The notes beneath the pieces were generated by a model. The model worked only from the letters and a program-made list of their open reading frames with translations, was not told the origin of the DNA and ran no database searches. From Amaranthus tricolor (lineage: Eukaryota; Streptophyta; Magnoliopsida; Caryophyllales; Amaranthaceae), in the NCBI RefSeq assembly GCF_026212465.1, contig NC_080048.1:37600375-37664374 (forward strand): a stretch of 64,000 nt of DNA, read 5' to 3'. Positions 37,191 through 49,300 of the stretch are shown here, piece after piece. Numbering within the stretch: the first letter of the stretch is position 1; every line of letters starts with the position of its first letter. The translations under genes were made by a program, and so were the position numbers.

Positions 37191-38836
37191 TCCAGTTGGG
37201 GTCTTTAATATTTGACTATTGGATTTGGATATGACAAGTCACTTAAACGGATAGATCCAAACCAAGTGCACCGACTAAGACATGAAGAATCCGATTTAAT
37301 ATGTGTATGGACCGCAAAGTGAGGGTTTATATGCTCAAACCAACTTACATTAAATCCCATTTGGTCCAAATTCTTTAATGGAGTCAATTTGGCTTTAAAG
37401 TAAACCAATTGTTTATAAAACCGTTTTATGATAAAGACAGATTTATAAAATCAATATTTTAAATATTTGGAAAGTCATATATACAACCAAAATTGTGGGG
37501 ATGACTCTAATATTAGAGTTAGTAGATAGAAGTATATCACTAGATTGCATAGATGTTGTAGTCACTTGTAGAATTCTATAAATAACCCGAGATATAATTA
37601 TCTTTTAATTGAATTTTGTCGCAGTTTAAATAGTTACTGCATTTTTTAAATAAACTCATATCGATTGTATATTATTGGATAACAATTACCATTTTCTCAT
37701 ATAATCGGTCTTATTAAAGATCTTCTCTTTAAGAGATGAGTCTCATAAGCTAAATCAAATACACATAAAAAAAATAAAAGAATAATAATGTATATCCTTC
37801 TATCCCATGAAAATTCACATTGGTAATGGGTGAGAAAACTAAAAAAAGTAGGTATAGTGATATTTTATGGGAAAATGAGATAAATGTGTAGATGAAATGA
37901 AATGTAAGTTAAATGTGTGGATGAGTATTAAAAAATAAACACTATGGGTCATGATTGAGAATAGAAATATAGCAAATTTAACGAGACAAACTAAAAAAAC
38001 GTATCAATTATAATTATAGGTTCAAATTGTTCTAGGGTTAACAATGACGAAAGTACTTAAAAATAAACTTTAGATGAACCATTAATGTAAATTACTTTGT
38101 GAATTTAATGATGAAAATTGAATTGGAGAAGAAAAAAGAGTAGCTATAAATGGTTTGATAGAGAAGGTGAAAACTTATTTGATGGAGAAGAAGGAGAACA
38201 ACTATGAATGTTTGATAGCAAAATAAAATTTCACTTTTGAATTTTTTTTTTTAATATTTATTTTTTATAATAGTTGGATTGGTCTAATTAGAGGAGACGT
38301 CTCTGAAAAAGATATCTCTTTAAAAATTTTATATTTTCATCTTCATTTAATAATCCTAACATATTACATATGATAAATCGTGTGATTTGTGCCCCTAAGT
38401 TAATAATCATAATAACAAATATTGTATTGCACATAGCTAAATAAATAATACAAAAACAATATTCATTAGATTAAAAATTTATACAAAAAAAAAATAACAA
38501 GTTAAAGGTTTTAAATTTTTCATTACATTTATGCTATGGTGTAATCAATATTTTTTCATTTCTTTAACTTTGCTTCATTATACTTGAAAATAAAAACTTA
38601 CATTGAAAATCTTAACAAACTCTAAAAGGCAGAGCTAATGTCTTGGGCCCACATAGAAGTTGCAACTCAACAAAGTGTGAGAATTTGAATAAAATAAGAT
38701 TATTTAACAACTTAATTCCAAAAATAAGCTTCGTGAAAACTTATTTTCCAAAACAAGCGTCCGTACATCCAAGCCTAGCCTCGGGTAAAATTACTGTTAC
38801 TAACAAGGAAAGAGAAAAAAAAAAATTAAAAGGCCG

Positions 38837-38857
38837 AAGTCGCTGTAACAGCGACTT
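38837..38857. repeat. Palindrome in left TIR of the Mutator-like element
   Basis: Perfect 10-bp arms AAGTCGCTGT and ACAGCGACTT around one central base. A counterpart of the longer palindromes at 41447-41570. Confidence 0.9.
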
Positions 38858-38941
38858 AAGCCCTTAATTTTTATTTATTTATTTTTTTTATGAACTAAAG
38901 TAATCGTTGTTAATTAGAAAAATAGCCGTTGTAATGATGCT

Positions 38942-38949
38942 CTATAAAT
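38942..38949 (+). promoter_or_regulatory. TATA box of the GRF gene
   Basis: CTATAAATAGC lies just inside the left TIR, about 75 bp before the probable leader-intron donor (AAAG|GTAACA, donor at 39021). The intron acceptor TATGTAG directly abuts the start codon at 39120. Confidence 0.7.
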
Positions 38950-39119
38950 AGCTCCATCATTTCCCATACTTCATTATATCCATTCTACATCATTCTTCTT
39001 CTTTTCAATCAATTTTTAAAGGTAACATAAGGTATTATGTTAGTTTTACTCTCAATTTATAAATGTTAATATTATTTTTGAAAGTTCACTTACGTAACTA
39101 TATTATATGTATTATGTAG

Positions 39120-39437
39120 ATGTCAAAGGAGCATTGTATTGAAGAGCTTTGTGATTGTGGTTATGAAGTTGAGATTAATACAGATTGGAGCGACTTCGAT
39201 CCAGGGCGTGAATTTGTTGCTTACCCTTTCTACTTGGTTGACAGATTAGGATGCACATACTTTAGATGGATTGCTCCGGAGGGTACAAAATGGCAGAGAG
39301 ACTTAATAATACGGCTTGAAAAGGAAAAAAAAGAGCTTAAAGATGAGGTATTTAATCTAAAGAGACAAATGGATGATATGACGCATAGGAAAAAAGAGAC
39401 TGAAAGGATTATGAGAAAGTTTAAGAAGCCTTCTTAG
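39120..39437 (+). CDS. Small GRF-type zinc-finger protein of the Mutator-like element
   Basis: 105 residues, preceded by a TATA box and a leader intron whose acceptor touches the ATG. The GRF-like domain occupies residues 6-57: CDCG, then DPGREF, then GCTYFRW. The third expected zinc ligand is Tyr (FVAYP where the family has FxxCP), so metal binding is probably impaired. Residues 62-100 form a Lys/Glu-rich coiled coil. Similar short GRF proteins (At4g04775-like) are abundant and often transposon-linked in some plants. The frame is otherwise intact. Function unknown; a nucleic-acid-binding helper for transposition is a guess. Confidence 0.75.
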   Translation: MSKEHCIEELCDCGYEVEINTDWSDFDPGREFVAYPFYLVDRLGCTYFRWIAPEGTKWQRDLIIRLEKEKKELKDEVFNLKRQMDDMTHRKKETERIMRKFKKPS

Positions 39438-39797
39438 TTAGCGACGGTAGTTTAAGTTAACGAATGAAGTATGTAATTTGATATGGATTTGTTGAACATG
39501 TTTGAAATTGTGTTGAATGTCCGATAGCAACATCCCTATTTGAATATGATTGTCTGTTTGTTTTTGATTAAATTCATACTGCATTCTTGGCGGAATGATT
39601 CATCGCCGAAAAGTCTGAGTATTTAACATCATTTCATTCATAATAAACGTTTGATAATACGATTAAAATATATACATGTACACATATATTACAAATTATA
39701 CACAAAAGTCAATATGTTACAAATACTGAATATGTACAAGTGTTCAATATATACAAAATGTCACTAATCTTCAATATATACAAACACTATTGTAATG

Positions 39798-40912
39798 CTA
39801 ATCCTCCTCCTGTACCCTGTCTAATTGTGACGGTTTACGACGCCTTCTACGATAGTAAGATGCAGTCGCATGACGCTCGGGTAGGGGAGGTGATTGATAG
39901 TTTGATGATGTGGCACCCTGTGAGGACCCGGCACCGTAGTCCAGACACGTTAAGTCAACCTCCTCAAGATGAACGTTGGCATGATGAGGAGATAAACCGT
40001 ACTGGTACATAGTGGTGTCGGGCGCAGTCACTTTCAGAATGAAGTGTTGAAACTGCGTCCCTCGGAGTATGCCTTGGGCAATCTCCCGTACGGGCTCCTC
40101 TTGGGAGGAGCTGATGACTGATGCAATGCCCTGTGCCTGCAGTAAGACTTAAGTATTAATGAAATGTTTAACGTGTCGGTGTAGGTTGTATCACAATCCC
40201 AAGACCTCCAAGAGTTGTCCTCAATGTGTCCATCTAAAAGGGGGAACCATTGCATAGGGTGTAGGAGCAATGATTGTTGGAATGTTGCCTAAGCTCATGT
40301 CATTAGCTAGAGCCTCCTCGTCAACACCCACATCGTCCTCAGAAGGAGCTTCTACGAATTCATTACTCTCACTATTAACATCATCCCACGGCTCATTTGT
40401 ATCTTCTAAGTTAAAAGTATCATCATTTGTGACTTGAAATTGAATTGATTGGGTTCATTAAAAAGATAAGAGGAAGATGGCATAAAGGGATTTTGGGTTT
40501 TTTGGGTAGAGAAGGGCGTATGAGAAGGAGCAGAAGGAGTTATATTCATGAATGCATTTGTTTCCACAACATTGATATCTTCATTCCCTAAGGGCACCTC
40601 TTCTACATATAACTCTAAAGAAGGACTAGGGGTAGACCTTGAATACTCCCACATTGCATCTATGGCCTCCTCATCCTCAACCGGAAAAGCTAACAAGTCT
40701 CCACTCAGATTGTACTTAAAACTTAAATTAACAGTACTTCTTGTAGTGTCAATGCCAATCTTAGAGCATATAAAATGTTTAAATTCATTCAAACCCATGT
40801 ATGAGTTGCATGCAAACAGTTTACGTCTTCCCCCAACATACTTAACATTGTTACTAGTTGATCGAATTGAACCATTCCAAAAGCATACAACAGTCACACG
40901 AAATGAATCCAT
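39798..40912 (-). pseudogene. Broken Mutator-type transposase gene: PB1-like N-terminus plus C-terminal tail
   Basis: Starts at 40912. Residues 1-110 form the PB1-like N-terminal domain found on Mutator-type transposases (VVCFWNGSI, LSFKYNLSG, AIDAMWEY, LELYVEEVP). The frame is lost near 40440, continues in another frame through an acidic linker, is shifted again near 40240, and reaches EDNSWRSWDCDTTYTD. From there the whole catalytic core is gone. A final piece begins after a good acceptor at 40141 (CTTACTGCAG) and runs to the stop at 39798, with an Arg-rich YRRRRRK end. Upstream, a leader intron (donor near 41144, acceptor near 40914) abuts the ATG. Not functional. Confidence 0.8.
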
Positions 40913-41446
40913 TTCTACAACAACACATACAAAATCAACATCACCATCATGTTCATAAATATATGACCACTATACATTTTAAATTCAACAACAAATTCTC
41001 GAACAAACTTTTAATTATGAAGATCAAGGTAAATAACAACTACATTCGACATATTCGTAGAGTTTAAGTGTAAATGACCACTATACATGACATACATTTT
41101 AAAATCAACACCAAATTAAAAAATTTATAATAAAAACGTACCTCAATAAGCTGTAGATCAACAAGAATTAGTAAATTGCAAGTTTATGAACCTACATTAA
41201 TGTAAAAATTGATTAACATTCAGTAAACCCTAATTTTTCGAAAATTCAAAAAAACCACAAAAAAAAATACCTTAGGTCGATGTAGGAAGACTACAAAACT
41301 AATTACTGGTACAAACTTGGAATTTGATGACTTTAGTTGAAGGATTGAATGTCATTTTAATGGAGGAAAAACGAGGGAGATCTCGTATGTATAGCAAATG
41401 CGCGAACTGAAATGAGGAAGAAGGAACTGGAAAAAATATAAAGCCC

Positions 41447-41570
41447 AAAGTCGCTGTTAGTAACAGCGACTTTAGGCCTTTTTTTTTTTTTTCTTCTTTC
41501 GCTGTTACTAACAGCGACTTCGGCCCTTTTAATTTTTTTATTTTTCCTTTTTCGCTGTAACTAACAGCGA
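41447..41570. repeat. Three palindromes in the right TIR of the Mutator-like element
   Basis: 41447-41473: perfect 13-bp arms AAAGTCGCTGTTA/TAACAGCGACTTT around one base. 41499-41517: perfect 9-bp arms TCGCTGTTA/TAACAGCGA. 41552-41570: arms TCGCTGT/ACAGCGA around five bases. They are separated by T-rich spacers of 25 and 34 bp. Confidence 0.92.
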
Positions 41571-41736
41571 CTTATACCAAACCTAGGTTTGGATGTACGG
41601 ACGCTTATTTTGGGAAATAAGTTTTCAAGGAGCTTATTTTGGGAAAAAAGTTGCTTATTTGTCTTATTTTTTTCAAATTTTCACAAAGTGTCCACTGTTC
41701 ACATGGTAGAAGTAATGTCTTGGGCCCACATATAAG

Positions 41737-42213
41737 AAAATATGAAATAGATAAGTTAATTTATAAAAAAAAAAAAAAGCACGAAATAAGTCAATAATCA
41801 ACTTATTTTAAAAAATAAGCGTTTAATTTCTAAATCTGAAATTTGGTGTTGTTCGCAGTTGCTTACTTTTTTAAAAAGGTAAAAAAGTTATTTGCAATTA
41901 CTAACTGCTAACAGGATTGTTGACTTTTTTTATCCTGTTCGCAGTTACTAACTGTGAACAACATCGAGCATAATGGGCCTGTTAGTGACTATGAACAGGG
42001 TCAAAAAAATCAACAGCCCTGTTCGCAATTAGTAACTGCAAACAGCTTCTTTGCCTTTTTAAAAAAGTAAGCACCTGTTCGCAGTTATTAACTGCGAATA
42101 GCACCAAACCTCAGGTTTAAAAATTAAACGCTTATTTTTTAAAATAAGTTGATTATTGACTTATTTCGTGCTTTTTTTTTTACATAAATTCGCTTATCTA
42201 TTTCAAAAATTTG
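41737..42213. mobile_element. 477-bp foldback element with 8-bp target duplication
   Basis: Flanked by CATATAAG at 41729-41736 and 42214-42221. Nearly the whole element is one imperfect inverted repeat: both arms contain GCACGAAATAAGTCAATAAT and AACTTATTTTAAAAAATAAG. Within the arms lie GTTCGCAGTTA/TAACTGCGAAC palindromes (best at 41936-41960, 42019-42045, 42075-42101). No coding content. The left target duplication overlaps the right flanking repeat of the Mutator-like element. Confidence 0.88.
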
Positions 42214-42221
42214 CATATAAG

Positions 42222-43367
42222 CACCGAGAAGTAATTCATTAGCCAAGGCTGGCAACTGGCCTTGTAAGAGAATGTTTCTTTATCCATACGTCTATAGTCC
42301 CCACCTTAAAATTAATTTGCATAACTTTTTATTTTAAAAATTCTCAAAGGAGATAAACTTATGATACAATTATTTCTATTAGGCTGATCTAATATACATT
42401 TAGAATCTTATGATTATTTATAATCCTATCAATTAAAGAAATATGTTGATTGAATATATCAGTCTCATAGTGTGACGGTCTCATACCAGATTTGCTGATC
42501 AGAAATTATTGTATAAGACGATTTCACTAAGAGATTATGAAAATATAGACTCCTTGTTTGAGCTCACAAAAGTAGCTCACAAACAATTACTTTGGGTCAT
42601 TATTAGTAATGCCCACTAGGACAAAACTGTAATAATGTGGATAAATACTAGTCAGCAATCATTGCCTTCAAACAACAGCAATGCAAAGCATTGTAATGAT
42701 GTGCAACATAATAAAAATTTAATTCTTAAAAAAATATACTATCTGAATATTACAACAGTATCAGAAGAAAAGTATCCCTCTAAATAAAAGGTATTTATCA
42801 TAATTACCCCAAGGAAAAAAGAAAAAGGTAAGAAAAAGGATAGATAGTACTAATGATAAAAAGAAATAAATAAATCAATTCACTAGATGTTCGAAGAGCT
42901 CCTTTTCTCACCAATAATTGAGGTCAATAAAGGGGAAAACAAGAAAGGCTACAATCATCTTAAACTTCTAGTGGCAAAATATGAAACATCCATTTTAGTT
43001 TTTGGTTGTAGGAGAGCTACAATCACAATTTTCCCGGACTTAATCCCGACAAAGAGTAAATAACAAGCTGCACCTATCTGTTTTGGCAACAGTCGAGGGT
43101 ACAAATAATAAACAAAAACGAATCTGTGGGCGTTGGTTATAAAATAATGAGAGCTGCGACCTGAAAAAATGAAGACGATTTGTGTTGTCTACCGATTTTG
43201 TAATAGCAGCTGCAGGTTTAAGAGGCACTTACGAGTTACGACAAGGCAAACAGGTAAGGCCGGATGACTCACGTTTTACTGTTGGTGCTGTGAGGGGAAA
43301 ACAGGCTTCTGCCCTTCTCGGATATTAACCTTCAAAAAAGTTGTGCAACAAATATATCTTCCACCAT
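42222..43367. other. Spacer and 3' region of the B55 gene
   Basis: The part nearest 43367 is the 3' UTR of the minus-strand B55 gene; its end is not clear. Near 42465-42540 there is a GTGACGGTCTCAT fragment of the palindromic MITE family also seen at 12436. No other gene seen. Confidence 0.45.
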
Positions 43368-46300
43368 TTATGCATAATACATGTACAAACTGTTTGCAGC
43401 GGCACAAGCAATTGAGTTTTCTGATGGGTGCCACGCCAGGTGGAGCAATTTTGTGGTAAAGTCGTAAGAATTTCCGTTGGAATCGACACCCGGACTCTCA
43501 GATCCTGACATACAAATTCCAATTTGCTGAGTGTAACGGTTATGATTGATAAATTGAACAGGTGATTTTACAACTCGAGTGGAAAACAAGATCCTAAATT
43601 ATCACAGATATAGAATAGAAGGAACCTCGTCTAACAACACGCGGAACGCTGCTCGTCTGCCTTGAGGGTCTTGTCGGGTTCTGCACTTGCCTCCTGCAGT
43701 TGTCAGACTCATGTTAGGCAAATTTTCATTCATAAAAATAAACACCGTTATCTCCCTACTATATCATCAGAAAATTTTGAGGTACCTCATGGGGTTTTTG
43801 CTGGCCTCCAATGTTGCAGCCTCCGTACTTCCAGGAGCACAGCCAAACACACGAAATAGATTGCTGAAAAATCAAAACAAATTGCTTAGAAATAAGGTTA
43901 AGATAATGGAGCACAGAACACCCAGCGCCATATACATAAAGATACCTGTAAGAACCAGTTGCCACTCGAAGTCCATCACCACTAAGACAACATTCAAATT
44001 TATCGAAGATAGAATCATTTTCATATAGATCACACAGCTGCAAGAGGATCCATTACGATATAAGTAAATCTATACAAGTTATATCATTTAAATCACAATG
44101 GACATCGTAACTCACCTTAGGCCTCAAATATTCGTGGACCTGAAAGGTTGCAACAGGACCAGAATCCATATTGATGTCCCATAACTGGAATACCCAGATG
44201 AATAGAATTACGTCAGAAGCAAATTATATCCAACAAATAAACAGGAGGTCAAAAGGTCTTCAAGCCATAAGCCAACAACATTATGTTTAACAGCTCATAG
44301 TGATACTCAACAGTACAGCATAAAATTAGCATAGATTTGCAGTTAACAGTTCACCAAAAAGCCCATGTGTAGATCGTAGATCTATTGCCAACCTCACACT
44401 CTCCTCGGCCCTCAGCATGAAGTAGCAGTGTCACACTATGACACTTCCTCGCTTCAATTTAAACCAACAACAGACAACTCCTAGACGCACAGCGTAAAAT
44501 TATTTTTAAACATTATAACTAGATTATGTTGGAAAAAAGTGCGGCATTTTGCAAAGACAGCCATCAGTTAAGTACCCCTCTAGCACTTGAAATGCATTTC
44601 TCATAAATTTTTTAAAAAAACGTATATTTTGGGTTTTGCGAACTGCATCTATAGATTGTAATGACCAGCAGAAGAGAGACTGATACGCTAGAGAGGAAGA
44701 AGCAGACTGGAACCTAAGGATTATACACTTACTAGACTCTACAGTAAACCCAAGGAAAAACCATTTGGTAAATCATCAGTGTCAGCAGCCAGTCATACAT
44801 TCAATTATGGCAGCAAAAGAGATTATCCAAACCTTAAGAGTCATGTAGTCTCGACTAAGTATATATCTCCCATCTTTCGCAAATTTAATATCTGAAATGG
44901 AGGCAATTATCTCCGTAAAAAAGGATTTTGAACCAGGAACTTCCTGTTCCTCAAACCTGCACGCAAAAAAATTCATGTCTCAAACTTATGAAATTACTAT
45001 CCATTAATTCAAGTTCATTTCATATACACTTTTGACTTCTCATAGAAGACCCAACTCCAAGATCCAATAGAGCACATGAGGAGGGACAAAAAAAAATAGC
45101 CTCATGTATATCTGTGTATGCATTCTCTTTCCTGTCTTCAAGAAATAAGCAATACCTCTCACAAAGAGATAGAAGAAACAGAAATATACGTCACTTACAA
45201 TTTTGCATGACTGTCACATAACGCTGACTGTCGTAAATCAATGAGGCGGATTGATCCCTTTGAACTACTATAAGCCAACGTATTACAATGGGACGGATGA
45301 AATTCAGCTGATGTGATGACCTCTGCAATTAAAAAAATCAATGTGTAAACAGGGGGAAGTAAAAGCAGACGTTATCTGATAATGGAACTTAAATGTGATT
45401 TTGCAAGGGAAGGATTGAAACCATATTAACAAGTGGCAACATTGCCAAAGTTTTAATCCCATAATATTCAAATTGACAATAAATAAATAGAATTGAAACT
45501 ATAAAAATCAAGTTGAATGCAAGATGAATGGTATAAGATCTCAGATGCAATTTTGATAGCAATAACGATAGGAAACCACCTGATGGGCAACGTGGAAGGT
45601 TTGTGACAGTTCATAGTTTTGACCTAATATCGAGGTTTCCATAACCTCACAGTCAACACTAAAATTGCTACAAGGTGATGAAGCCAATATTTAATACAAT
45701 GTCTCAATATCAAATAAAGCTTACTAGTATGTTACCAAAAGCTAGCTTTCAGTTAGCTCAATGTGATCTTCACTTTCTCATGATTTAAACATCAAAAAAT
45801 TTATAAAAATCCTAGAGCTAAGTCAAACAAAGCTACCAATTGCTTATGCATGGGACAACTGCAAAATCAACAAACGGTAAAGGGACAAGTGCAAAATTAA
45901 AGTACCAGTCAGATCCTCCATGTTTTGTGGCTTTACATCAACAATATTGAAACTCTGGTTGCTGATCTCTAAGTTCCAAAGATTTATTCGCAAATCATCA
46001 GCTGAGATGAAAGTCTCCCCATCACTGTAACAGAGATAAAATGAATGTCACGGAAAGTCGGAAACCACAACATAACACTCAGTATAGCTACAACTGATAG
46101 AGAGAAAAGACCATCAACATTGATCACAAAACTTGATTTCATGGTGGCTCATAGGCAGATTTGAATCAGTGATCTATCTACAGCAAGGACCAGAAACTAA
46201 TCCCAAATGGTAAAACAACTCATCTACTGGCTTCCAGCATACTGTTTTAACTTTAAGCACTAAGCATCATTGTAACGGCAAAGGAAAAATCTTATAACAT

Positions 46301-49300
46301 ATGTCTAAGAAATTATGAATGCCTCGAAAGTGATAACACATGTTGCCACATAGAGTTACATTATCCTTACTCCAGCAATCAAGCATAATCTAGTTATCTA
46401 AAACCAATTATCAGTTGCTAGTTTCTCTCCCTGAATGCCATTAACGAAGTAATAACCATCAAAACAGAATACAATAAATGAAGTCATGAAACTTGGCAGT
46501 GACTTAATTTATTTTATATAAATTAACAGATACAAAGCATCCTCATTGACCATAAAAGACCCCAGTGACAAGACAAGAACGAGATACAAATCAGTGAGAA
46601 GTTATTCTCAAAATTTATTTGACATTTACTCAAACTCTGATTTATTATACTTTTCATTTTAGGCCATCCCCTTTCTGCGACACTTCTAAATTTGGCAATA
46701 AGACCATTTCCTATCACCAATCTCATCCACAAATTCATTCTCTCTATTTAATTCATTTTTTCATTTTCCACTCTCAACCAACAATTGAAAAGCTACAAAT
46801 AGCAAGTGCAAGGGGATAAAGAAAATAGAATATTCAAATATTCATATTGTTTTGTTCAAAGAAATAAAAATAATAACTCTAGGTGATCCAATGACCACAG
46901 CTATGTACTTGTCAGTTGTAGCCATTAAGAAAAAAAATTACCAATCCTCCAAAACGAGTAAACCTGTGTATTTACCTTAAATAAAAGGAAAAATTATAAA
47001 AAACTACCTAATCTATAGCAGCTTTTGCAAAAAACTACCTAATTTAATTTTTTTTGCAAAAAACTACCTTAAATGACATAAACGTTTGCAAAAAACTACC
47101 TTAAATGACATAAACGTTTGCAAAAAACTACCAGTTAACGTTTTTCGTATGTTGATCGTTAAAATTTTGTTTTGACCAACACGTGGGGTGACGTGAGTTA
47201 CTTAAGTCAACATTTGTTCCTCTTCTAAGACATGATTTCTTCTAATTCTTTCCCCATTCCCCTTTAATTTTTAAGAACCCTAATTCTTTCCCCAAATTGA
47301 ATTATCTCTTCTCCTTCCATAGGAAAATCAAAGCTCGATAAATGTGGGTGTGGAGTTCCTTTTGCAAAGAGAATTTTGTGGACCAAGGAAAATCCAAGAA
47401 GACGGTTTCATGTGTGTGGTGTTTCTCATATGCCCATAATGAACAAATTTTGTTCTTGAGGGTGCTCGAGTGGGTGAGTGTGGTTGTGTGTAGTGTTTCT
47501 CATATACCCATAATGAACAAATTTTGTTCTTCCACACAATTCAAGCATACAAATTAATTCTCATAAATTCCCAGAAATCTCTCAACTTCCATTTATTCAA
47601 GTTGAAGCTTTAAGATTAATGACACTAAAACTAATCTAATTACACTTAAAATCTCTCCAATTTCATCAACTAAAGTTGAAAACTTTAATAACCCAAAAAC
47701 CCAGAATGAAAATAATCAAAGTAGTGTAGTTCTTCCCCAAATTTTCCCAAAAGTTTCCTCAAATTCAACTAAATTAGGAAGTGAGAAAGAAGAAAAAAGG
47801 ATTAAAAATAACAGATTTTGCTCTATCTTCTCCAAATTTCCCCAAAAATTTTTCTCAAATTCAAAGTTATGAAGATAATTACTCCAACATTTACTGCTAA
47901 CATCAAGAACTCACTTGAAAATTTATCAACCACACTTATCAACTTTGGGATTTTTTGTTGAAGAGGATGAAGACATGATGTACAATAAAAGAAAGAAAAG
48001 AAGAATTAGAAGGCAGTGTATGTATGCAGGGAATTGAGGTAAATGGAATTTCTTGTTGAAGAGAATGAAGACATTTAATGAAGTCAGATGCCTCTCACAT
48101 GCAAAGTCAAAGCCCCACTTAACAGTCAAGTGACGATTTTCGTCAAGTGGTGGTCTTTTGAAAACAAAAATATCATATAAGGTAGTTTTTTGCAAAAAAA
48201 AAAATTAGATTAGGTAGTTTTTGTAAAAGATGCTGTAAATTAGGTAGTTTTTTGTAATTTTTCCTAAATAAGAAGAAACACACACAAACGTATAATCCTC
48301 CAAAATTTTAAAACGACAACAGCAAAATAATCTCACAAAAATAAAAAAACAAAAGCACGTGACTTTAAATGAGAATGATACCATGTCAGTATTAGTGAGC
48401 TACAATACTACATGCCTTACTAATAATATACCTGTTATTTGATATGGAATTGATGTGGTAGTCATGAGCATGAGCATAAACTCTTCTGCATCTAGCAACC
48501 AGGCTAGTCTCATGAGTAGTGACCTGCACATCCAAGGCACTTAACATTAGCATCTACGATTTCCACTAAACTAGTAGAATACAACTTAAATACAACAAGT
48601 AAAATAAAAGGGCCAAAAACAAATATCTTATCACTAAACATATACAAAGGCAATTGACAGCAAACTCAATTTATTATGTTCTAGATTATTATTCAGGTTT
48701 ATTCCAGCTTAAAACCCACACAGAGCTGTCAAGGAAGATTATGATATGTACACTGATACCAAGATTATAAAAAAATAACCAGTATAGACCTCAATAACGC
48801 AAAAAAAGAAAAAAGAAAAAAGAGTGGGCATGCAGGAGCGCATTCTTATGGTAAAGTGCAAACAACTGAAGCATTATAAAGAATAAAGTGACTTGTATAA
48901 CATTAAAGAACAAATCATGTTGAAGCGGATACAAATATAGATTCGACACTTTAAACCAAAAAAGGCATCTAAATGCCAGAACTTCCATCTGAAGTGAAGA
49001 TTCAATCAGCTAACATCTAAATCCAGAGTGAAACATTCTGCACATTGCCATACAAATGATGGGCTAGATAAAGCCAAGTATCAAGGTGAAAATACATGCT
49101 AGAAAGGTGGATAACAAGGAGAAAACGAGGAAATTTAATTCCTATCATGAGTGAAGCATAAAAAACCAAAGACTGCAGTCCAATAAGAAAATCAGAAAAA
49201 TCAGATAAGTTACAATACAACTACCACAGGTAAACGCAGAGATGAGATCCCTCCTGAAGAGACAGAGAGATCATTATTCAAGGTACTGGACGATTTGTCT

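Larger units (their letters stand above)
33200..38635. other. Gene-poor AT-rich spacer
   Basis: No supported gene. Contains a run of about 20 A at 35645-35664, a GTGTCGTG/GTGCC-rich low-complexity stretch at about 36320-36480, an inverted repeat at 36556-36726, a dispersed-repeat copy at 37048-37190, and palindromic GAGACG/GTCTC fragments near 34360, 37715 and 38300. A pyrimidine-rich patch near 33675-33730 has no coding continuity. Confidence 0.5.
38636..41732. mobile_element. Mutator-like element with long terminal inverted repeats
   Basis: Long inverted repeats of about 180-200 bp, about 38676-38860 and 41500-41690 reversed, sharing GAAAACTTATTTxCCAAAA and AAGCGTCCGTACATCCAA. A perfect 20-bp direct repeat, TAATGTCTTGGGCCCACATA, flanks the whole (38636-38655 and 41713-41732). 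Inside are two convergent genes: a GRF zinc-finger gene (plus) and a broken transposase-like gene (minus). The TIRs carry palindromes with a TCGCTGTTAxTAACAGCGA core. The transposase core is deleted, so it is non-autonomous. Confidence 0.85.
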
